Source: Amphibalanus amphitrite
Lineage: Eukaryota > Arthropoda > Thecostraca > Balanomorpha > Balanidae
Assembly: GCF_019059575.1 (NCBI RefSeq)
Contig: NW_024882306.1
Location: forward strand, 156,001 to 220,000
Length of the DNA: 64,000 nucleotides
Reading direction: 5' to 3'
Part shown: in pieces, positions 1-7,801 of the stretch
How positions within the stretch are numbered: position 1 is the first letter of the stretch
Layout of the letters: every line of letters begins with the position of its first letter
Position numbers and translations under genes: made by a program
The notes under the pieces: generated by a model
Databases searched by the model: none
Seen by the model: the letters and a program-made list of their open reading frames with translations, nothing else
Told to the model about the DNA's origin: nothing

Positions 1-1275
1 CGGGCCCAGCCGACAGAGAGCTCACAATCTAAAGGCTCTGGCGACTCAAAGAGGCCCAAGGCGCCGTCACCTACCGAGGGAGGCGGAAAGAAACGAACCG
101 TGAGAGTAGAGAATGAGCCGTCGGAGGAGGTGCTCAGACTTAAAGAAGCGGGGAACGAATGCCTGAAGAACAAGGAATATGAAAAGGCGATCACGCACTA
201 TTCCACTGCCATGAAGCTGGATCCCAACTACCATGTTCTTCCTGCCAATCGTGGCATGGCCTATTTGAAACTGAACTCTTTTGAAAAGGCAGAGGAAGAC
301 TGCGGGAAAGCAGTTGCGCTTGACCCCGGATATATCAAAGGCTACCTCAGGAGAGGGACTGCTCGTTTGGAGCTGGGGAAGCTCCAGTTGGCAAAAGAAG
401 ACTACCAGAAGGTTCTAAAGCTGGAGCCACACAACCCTCAGGCCAAAAGAAGTATGGAGCGGATCAAACTGGAGGAGGACAAGCAGGCGCGACTTAAAAC
501 AACTAAAAGGAAAAGTGACCTCCCCACCTCCAGTGATCCGAGTAGCAAAACGTCCAGACCACTCGATCAAACCCCACCAGTCAAAGAAAAGCCTGCGCAC
601 TTGCGATCTAAAACCCAGCTGAAGAAAATACACATCGAGCAGGTGGGGAACGACGCCGAGCTTGAGAACTACATCAATGGCTCCAGTAGTGTTAATTCTG
701 AAGGTGCTTCCGAAACTGGTGGTGGAGAAGCGGAGCAGCCACCATCGATCAATGGCGACGAGACGCCAAATGGGACCGCTGAACCGAGTGAGCCAGAGGA
801 AAAGCAATGCCCCGCGCCAGAGGAGCCGAGTGCAGAGGCGTCCGTGCCAAAGGTGGACCAGGCGCCGGCGCCAGACCCGAAGGAAACCCCTCCTCCCGAG
901 GTCGTGGCTACACCAGCCATGGCCGTGCCGGCGGCGCCCCGATCCTCGTACGAGTTCGTCCGCGACTGGAAACTGCTGAGGACTCACGGCGAGTTGCGGA
1001 GTCAGTACCTGCGGCAGATCCCGCCCGGCGACTACGCGAGCATCTTCAAACAGGCGCTGGAGGAGAGCACGCTGGTGGAGATCCTGCGGGTGGCCGAGAC
1101 GCTGCCGGCCGCAGAGATCGGCTCCCACCTACGCGGCCTGAGTCAAGTGCAGCGGGTGGACGTGCTCGTCATGTTCATGAGCTCCCAGGACAGGAAGCTG
1201 CTCCAGGGCCTGGTGAGCAGGTGTGAAGAGGACGGTCAGGATATGAGCGATGTGAAAAAGCGGGTCGGTGTGTAG
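1..1275 (+). CDS. RPAP3: RPAP3, RNA polymerase II-associated protein 3 (3' terminal exon, 5' partial)
   Basis: RPAP3 is the TPR subunit of the R2TP co-chaperone, which links HSP90 to the RUVBL1/2 ATPases during assembly of RNA polymerases, snoRNPs, PIKK kinases and axonemal dyneins in the cytoplasm. The frame is open from base 1 with no stop, so the start lies upstream; the first in-frame GTG or ATG is not a credible start. Visible codons 43-160 form a TPR block like the second TPR of RPAP3 (LKEAGNECLKNKEYEKAI, LPANRGMAYLKL, YLRRGTARLELGKL), including the Asn and basic positions of the HSP90-tail clamp. A disordered Pro/Glu/Ser linker follows. From about codon 316 (SYEFVRDWKLLR) to the end is the RPAP3 C-terminal helical domain, which binds RUVBL2. 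It is convergent with DRC4, with 309 bp between the stops. SPAG1 also has this TPR plus C-terminal-domain layout and is the main alternative. Confidence 0.87.
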   Translation, partial: RAQPTESSQSKGSGDSKRPKAPSPTEGGGKKRTVRVENEPSEEVLRLKEAGNECLKNKEYEKAITHYSTAMKLDPNYHVLPANRGMAYLKLNSFEKAEEDCGKAVALDPGYIKGYLRRGTARLELGKLQLAKEDYQKVLKLEPHNPQAKRSMERIKLEEDKQARLKTTKRKSDLPTSSDPSSKTSRPLDQTPPVKEKPAHLRSKTQLKKIHIEQVGNDAELENYINGSSSVNSEGASETGGGEAEQPPSINGDETPNGTAEPSEPEEKQCPAPEEPSAEASVPKVDQAPAPDPKETPPPEVVATPAMAVPAAPRSSYEFVRDWKLLRTHGELRSQYLRQIPPGDYASIFKQALEESTLVEILRVAETLPAAEIGSHLRGLSQVQRVDVLVMFMSSQDRKLLQGLVSRCEEDGQDMSDVKKRVGV

Positions 1276-1584
1276 ATCGTACGTGTAGCCGATCTGAATT
1301 CAGTCTATGGCTTCTCCGTCTGTCGTTCGCGAGTTGTTTTTGCGTTCTGGAGTCCCGCTGTTGCCAAGAGCTGTGATCATTATATCCGTGCATACGAGTA
1401 ACCTAGAACGTTGGTCAATACAGTCGTTTTTTTTTTTATTTATTCATCGACTTTTACTTCAAAGACACTGACATTTCACCAACGCGTGCACGTATCAACA
1501 CAATTTTCTATTGGCGTCTGGAAGCGCTCACTGCGACATGCGCGCATTGCCCAGTTTCACATAATATCTCGTGTGATGTCGTTT
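1276..1584. other. Convergent 3' UTR gap between RPAP3 and DRC4
   Basis: Short tail-to-tail intergenic stretch holding both 3' ends. I see no AATAAA for RPAP3 on the plus strand. The minus-strand signals for DRC4 are listed separately. No other gene is visible. Confidence 0.6.
1435..1444 (-). terminator. Polyadenylation signals for DRC4
   Basis: Two overlapping AATAAA hexamers read on the minus strand about 140 bp past the DRC4 stop codon, next to a T-run on the plus strand (A-run on the minus strand). Confidence 0.55.
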
Positions 1585-4500
1585 TCACTTGTTGTGGCCG
1601 CCCGACACGAGGCCGGCCGGGCCGCGGCCCAGCTTCTTTCCCTGGCAGGGTCGCAGCGGCTCGAAGCCGATGTTGTCTCGTGGCACCCCGTACTCCTCGA
1701 GCCGAGCTGCGTACGTGGCCACAGTGTCGGCGTGCGTCTTGCACATCCGCGCCAGCTCGTACTGCATGTCCTTGATGGCGTTATTTTTGGCGTCCAGCAT
1801 CTCCTGCAACAGCAAAACAATGTGCTGACACGAAACATTGGATATGCACCGACACATGGGGATATGAATGCACACATGGGTTAGAAGCGAAGCACACGGA
1901 TAGGAACAACAGTCAGTACAAAAGTAGCTGGGAAAGGGTTCTCTACTCTATGCATTATTGATCGAGTGTGTGTACGCCAAAGAAAAGGGGCTGCCCGCTC
2001 ACATAAGGTATTCTACGAAATTAAGCATTGAAGTTCACTTCAGATCGCACGAAATTGAAGCTCAAGTGTCATCTTCTCGTGTACGAGCATGATTTGAAAT
2101 GGATTTTGAATTCTACTACAGAAACGTAAGCAGACATCAGGTTTTGAGCATTTTCATGAACTGATGCTTGACTGAAAGGTTACATTAAGTCATAACACAT
2201 GACAATATCCATCGCCTCGCATCGTGTTCCGAGCTATCGAGATCAGAAAAAGGCCGCCGGAGGGTAGCAGTATCACTCCCATCACTTCGCTCGTACAGCG
2301 AACGTTTCCCATTCCTCAGTAGAATTGTGAATGCGACGACTATGACCGGTGCAGGCAGCGTGTCGTGAATCTCTACCATCTCTGTTACTGTGATCGCTCA
2401 CCTCCAGTTTTCTGTTGACAATGCCCAGAGCGTTGGGGTCTAGGTTGGACGCGGCCAGCACTTCGTTCAGCTGAGCCTCCTTCTTCTCCAGGCTGTCGGC
2501 CAGCGTGGACAGCTTTCGCTCCAACAGCAGACTCTTCATGCTCGCTTTCTGTTGGACTTCAGTGATCGCCGCCACGAACCTCTCGTAGATCTCATCTCGT
2601 TCCTTCTGAACCTGTTGAAATGTAAGGCCCTTTATCGATGAATGTTCAGATTAAAGGAAAAAGTAAAGCAAATGAAACGTTTGAAGGTTCATATGCTCAT
2701 CGGAAGCGTAAAGGCCTACTTAATTGATAGAATAACGGGTGTCTATCCTCTACGAACCTGATCGAAGCGCTGCTCGAGCACCTCGTGCTCCCACGTGAGC
2801 GCGTCGTGGTTCTTGGTCAGAAGAGAGAGCCGAGCCTTGGTCTGCTGCAAACTCTGCTTGTCCTTGGTGTAGTGAGCCATGCCCTTCTCCAGCTCGGCGA
2901 CCTGAATCACAGGCACCGTCAAAATCAACGGTTCAATAACATAGCGGCAATTCGGACCATCGTAACACATTGACCGGTCATTGTCAGCTTAACTGTTAGA
3001 TGCACCGAACGCTTTATTAGCTTTTGACTAATCTAGTGAACATAGGCGGCAGAACGGGGAGGGCACCGGGGCACCGTGCCCCCCCCCCTTTGATTTTGGC
3101 GTTTTAACATTAGCCCTATGGGCGTTGCATGGAAAGAATGGGACCAAAAGTCGGCAGTGTCCCCCCCCTTAATTGAAGGTGTTCCGCCGCTACTGCTAGT
3201 GAATGTTCCTCGCGCGGTAAACTGACTTACCCTCTCCTTTGCTTTCTGAAGGGGCTGCACCAAGTTTTTGTTCTCCCTCATTACTTCGTGCATGTGTTTG
3301 TCAGTTCGTTCTTCTTTCGTTTTCAGGTCTTCCACTTGTTCCTGCGCAAAAAGACCACGAAAGGTCATCATGTATCGATTTCCCTATGTCCGTGTGTCGT
3401 TTGTTTTATTTGACGTTTTAGGGTTTGCTTTGTGATTATAATTCGTTGACGAGGTTTAGTTCGGTACTTAGTGGGAAAGGTCAGGTCATTGCCAGCTACA
3501 TACCTTCAGAGTGTTGATGAGGGCCAAGTTGTTGAGCGTTATGTCGTTGTAGTAGTTTTTCATTTCGCCGAACGCCTTCTCGTGGTTGCTGATCAGCTGG
3601 TTGATCTGAGTGTTTTTCCGCTCCTCGAGCTCGTGCAGTTCGGTCCGGCGCTGCAGCTCGAGCTCCATGCGCTGGGTGCGCTGGCGCTTCTCGTACTTGG
3701 CTTCCATCTCCCTCAGTCGCTGTTCAAAGTCGTTCAGCTGCTTGCTCAGTTGGTCGGTGTATTTCTGCAACGTAACGCAGAGAATTGGTAAATAACTCCA
3801 CCTGAGATCGGTACGTTTTACAGTTGTGTTTAGTTTTTTTTACGCGTAACATTTTTCATTAATAGGTATCGGATTCGTATTAAGCGAGTAGAAAGGCATG
3901 TTTTTTGTCTTAGTCAATATAGTGACGTTCAACCGAGATGACAGGCCACAAATCATGAAGCTGTATTTTTCGGAACGAGTTTATTGGACTGTTACTCACC
4001 AGTTTCAGGTCTCTGATGAGCTGTTGTTCGGCGATGGTGCGCTCCCGTATCAGTTTGTCCAGGTTATGTTTGTCCTTGTTGAGCTCGTTCTCGCTGACCA
4101 GGTGCTCGTCCTCCGCCTGTTTGAGGTCCTCGTGGTACTCGGCCTTCAGCTCGGTCAGGTTCGTCTGGTGCTCGTACAACAGGTGTTTGATCTTCTGCTT
4201 GTAGATGCTGATCTCTGTCCGGTGGGCCACTTCGGCCTCTTCTATCTCGCGGGCGTTGTTTCTGAAAACAGTATCACATCGCGGACGATACAAAAAGTGC
4301 CTAACAGTCGTAAGCTATCGAATTGCTGCGCACGACTGACTTTTGGAACGTCTATCGCGTGTTTATATCGGAAATTCAATCGGATCGCCCCCGGGGAATC
4401 CGTATCCCGTATCAGTAGAGGCATGAGCTGCACTGACCTGATTTCTGCCCTGGCGTCATCCAGCTGCTGTCTGGCGATCTCCCAGAAGGTGTTGATCTTG

Positions 4501-5289
4501 TCGCGCTCCAGCTGGAAGTAGTTGCGCTCCTCGCGCTCCCGGTTGAGCTCCTCCCTGAGTCGCTCCAGGTGCGCCTCCACCTGTTCCCGCGTCATGTCGG
4601 CCACGGCGACGCCATCGATGATGGCCGGACCCTTGGCCGACCCCTTCCCCTTCTTCTTGCCGCCTTTCTTTTTCGGTGCCTGAAACACATAGGTGCCGAT
4701 AAATTGGCGGGACAGCCAGTATCATACCTGACTTTTTTGCCTTCATTTTTTCTCTGATTTACTTTTCAATCGCCCGATTGATCTGCGATTTCGCCAGGCA
4801 GAATACAGCACTGCCAAGTTCTGTTGTAGTCCTAGGAAAACGCTTTTTATAATCTTCCCGTCGTTTCATGCCATTTTCTTGTACAATCATTTACGAATCT
4901 TTGATTCAACAAAGTGGAGTTTATGGAGTACCTACCAAAAATTTTACCTCATCCCCATCCATATCCCCATTCCCATGTAACGAAAAAAAAAACTAGATCC
5001 CTTTCTCCCCTTCTCAATTCCACCACAGTAGCAGAGATGGGAATAGGTAGGTATAGGTAATGCCTAGGCATTAGGCATGCTAGTAGGTACTGCATTGGTA
5101 AGGTGATCACTGAACATCGGTATTAATGGCTCTAAGAGGAATGAGGATTGATAATAATCCTGGATATGTCTGATTTTACTTGTAACAAGTAAACATTACA
5201 CAATTTTGATGGGTGCTTGTAAACATTCGCTACAAATAAGTGCATTGAATATGAGAACCAAACTAACAAGATGGGTCGACACTTACCAT
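1585..5289 (-). CDS. DRC4: DRC4/GAS8, dynein regulatory complex subunit 4 (8 coding exons, 483 aa)
   Basis: DRC4 (GAS8, trypanin) is a coiled-coil scaffold of the nexin-dynein regulatory complex that ties axonemal doublets together and controls dynein in motile cilia and flagella. Minus-strand coding exons: 5289-5287, 4679-4438, 4261-4000, 3764-3504, 3341-3231, 2901-2758, 2611-2402 and 1803-1585. All junctions are GT-AG, phases agree, and the sum is 1452 nt. The product is 483 aa against about 478 in human. It starts [14 protein letters not shown], as mammalian GAS8 does, and keeps the family blocks [54 protein letters not shown] and [11 protein letters not shown]. It is predicted to be almost entirely helical. 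The first coding exon is only the ATG, directly followed by GTAAGT. An in-frame ATG at 4746 was not used because splicing from it gives the wrong phase. An X-box lies about 240 bp upstream. Confidence 0.93.
3040..3185. repeat. Interspersed repeat in a DRC4 intron
   Basis: C-run-bearing repeat within the intron between DRC4 exons 5 and 6. Its segment around 3105-3140 (GCCCTATGGGCGTTGCATGG) recurs, often inverted, near 54820, 55420 and 61975, so it is a multicopy element end. Confidence 0.5.
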
Positions 5290-6060
5290 GATCGGTTATC
5301 CACGGATCTGCTCGAATAAATGCTTCAAAAATATAGCTTCTTGATCTTGTCACATATTTGCTATATAAAATATTGACACATTTTCTCATACACGCTAAAT
5401 AAATATCGGTGTGCACAATGCATATAACTGGATTTGCCTCGGGCGTTTTGCCGCAGGCATTCCCAAACCAGTCCCAAACGCTGCCAAACGCCAAGCCAAA
5501 CGCCAAGCCCTGGTTTGTGTACAATGGTTGTCATAGCAACACAGCTGACTGCCGGCCCCACCGCTGCCAGCTGGACGGAATGACAGGGGCGGCTGCCGCG
5601 CCCTGCTCGCAGGCGCTGTCGGGTCGACGAACTTCGTTTTATCGATAAACAACGTAATGATTATCTGCCAAACGCAACTCCCACAGTACGTAATCCTGCA
5701 AAGGATGAGGTGACTTTTTTAATGTTTGCGTTACTGCTGGACATTGGTATAATGAACCACAATAGGTACCACATGGCAAAAAAAAGTGAAAACATCGATG
5801 GGTAGCCACTAGCCACGACCTAACCATTCCATTAGTTAGAAAAATATGTTGATTTTATATTACCTTAATTAATTTTATGGATGGCCCCAGACAAATGACT
5901 AAGTAATTGAGCCTCGGGAATGGAGTGGCACACATTTCAGTAGTTATCAATCCTTTCGACAGATCACTCACTCCCAAATGTGCTCAAGATTACCAGCATA
6001 CTGTGCCGCAGGACAGTCACACACTCACACAGTATCGACAGGTGTCGAGAGTGTCGACAG
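5290..6060. other. DRC4 upstream region
   Basis: Contains the presumed DRC4 5' UTR and promoter with the X-box. A run of degenerate CCAAACGCCAAG-type short repeats lies near 5460-5515. No coding sequence is supported. Confidence 0.4.
5527..5540. promoter_or_regulatory. RFX X-box upstream of DRC4
   Basis: GTTGTCATAGCAAC is an imperfect palindrome with half-sites GTTGTC and AGCAAC around an AT spacer. This fits the X-box bound by RFX transcription factors, which switch on ciliary genes across animals. It lies about 240 bp upstream of the DRC4 start codon, a normal distance for such boxes. Binding is inferred from the motif and the gene's axonemal role. Confidence 0.6.
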
Positions 6061-6075
6061 GTGTATCGGACATAC

Positions 6076-6560
6076 GGCGCCGGCGCCTGTTGCATGCTGT
6101 GCCGCAGGGCTCAGTAGTTTCGATTCTTCTCAACAGATGGCTTTCACGCGGGGCGCCTGTGGCATGCTGTGCCGCATGACTCCAAGTAGTTGCCACTCTT
6201 ACCAACAGATGGCTTTCACTCGCGGAGCCTGCGGCATGCTGTGCCGCATGGCCCAAAGTAGTTCCCATCTTTACCAACAGATGGCCTTGACGCGCGGCGC
6301 CTGCTCCATGCTGTGCCGCATGGCGCACAGTTCAGTAGTTTCAGTTCCTCTCAACAGATGGCTTTCAGACGCGGCGCCTGAAGCATGCTGTACCGCAGGG
6401 CAGGGCTAGCGGCTCAGTAGTTTCGATTCCTCTCAAAAGATGGCTCTCACACTCGGCGCCTGCAGCATGCTGTGCCGCACGACTCGCGGCCCAGTAGTTT
6501 CAATTCCTACCAACAGATGGCTCTCACACGCGGCGCCTGCAGCATGCTGTGCCGCACGAT
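6076..6560. repeat. Intergenic minisatellite, 70-82 bp unit
   Basis: Seven tandem units carry the core GCATGCTGTGCCGCA or a one-base variant (near 6092, 6162, 6234, 6306, 6383, 6465 and 6542), each preceded by CAACAGATGGCTTTCACGCG-like sequence. A partial unit precedes it near 5995. Short frames through the array give a repeated peptide, but unit lengths are not constant multiples of three, so it is not treated as a gene. Confidence 0.85.
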
Positions 6561-7801
6561 CGCTCGGCATTTCGGCGGAGCGACGCGACGAAGCGGCCGA
6601 GGAACTTGGAGGCCGTAAGGATTATGACCGGGTATCGTAAGTGGGGAGACCTCAAGCGATATAGTAAATAGTAATCTTGGCTTCAAAGACCATGGGTGCA
6701 GTTATGTCGCCGAAAGCAAGTATGCTGGTTGATGAAATCTCTTGTTCTCGAAATCCAGCTCCAGTTGCTCTATTTTCAGGTGAGGTAAGTATAGGTCTGT
6801 TGAAGGGCTTACATCAGCTTCGAGCAGTCTTTTGGATCTCTACGCCGTCGTCTACTCGTACCTTTGAGTTTGTTATATTTTGGCCCCAGCCCCCAAAATC
6901 GTCAGGGGACAGGGGTTAATCAAAATTGGTGAGTAGTGAAACAACTAACAAGCCTTTATTATTTTTAACTTCAAAATTTTTTAACATTGTTCGCAGAGCT
7001 ATGTCGATCTTTGGTAGGTACCTACATTGGAAGTTCAATGCCAGAGACGGTTTGTTGCTAGAACAAGGTTTTTTAGAAAATATAATCCTGATAAATGTTG
7101 AACACTTATTATCCATCGATTGAGGGAGACGTTCACCGCCCCTTCCCCCCCTCCCGGGCCCTACGGTACCCTACCTAAGTCGAAACCTGATTGTGTGGTC
7201 GGCGTGGAACTCCGTGCGTTCTTCTGTACCACGTATACATTGTTCGTGAAATTGTCGTCTGATTTTGTTTAGGTAAACAATTTTTAGAACTCCTTACAAC
7301 CGACTCAATGATGTCAATTCAGACCGTTTTTGCTCAAAGTACTAACACTCTGTCCCGTCTAAGCGGTATTTTATTCAATGATTCTTCTAATTAGAGATGC
7401 AAATATTAGACGTAACGATGCGAAACGAACTGGATAAGAAAGCTATCTCAAATTCGCAAAATTAGGATTGTGGTCTGTAGAGCTCATAGATAAACATTGC
7501 TATTGCTATTGGCATGACACTTATAAGCAAACAAATATTCCACCTCTTATCGTAACATCCGAACAACAGCGGTCATTGGCGAGACGCCACGTGCCGTTTG
7601 ATCAATAAAACAGCATCGATTTAGCAGCGCAACCGGCGCAGCCCAGAGCCCAAAGAAGAGCCTTCAGTACGCAGTGTCGTAAACGGAAGATACTTTCAGA
7701 AGTCGCTGTTGGGGTGAACTGGACTAACGAGTAACGAGAACAAGTTTTATTTCGCAAACCACTGGAAATCATAGTCGCTGAATAAGAAGCCGGACAAGAA
7801 C
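6561..7801. other. DRC7 upstream region
   Basis: No gene or repeat family recognised. The last 150-200 bp before 7802 should hold the DRC7 5' UTR and promoter. I see no X-box or TATA box there that I would defend. Confidence 0.4.

Noticed and set aside
4456-4746. ATG at 4746 as DRC4 start
   Set aside because: Splicing from its GTATGA donor gives phase 1 and destroys the conserved MAPKKKG start; ATG at 5289 fits exactly.
5978-6409. Cys-rich repeat peptide (QQMAFTRGACGMLCRM-like)
   Set aside because: Follows the minisatellite period; unit lengths not kept to multiples of three, so the frame drifts across the array.
6076-6560. CRISPR-like spaced repeats
   Set aside because: Animal nuclear DNA. 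Units are direct tandem with uneven length and similar spacers, so a minisatellite.
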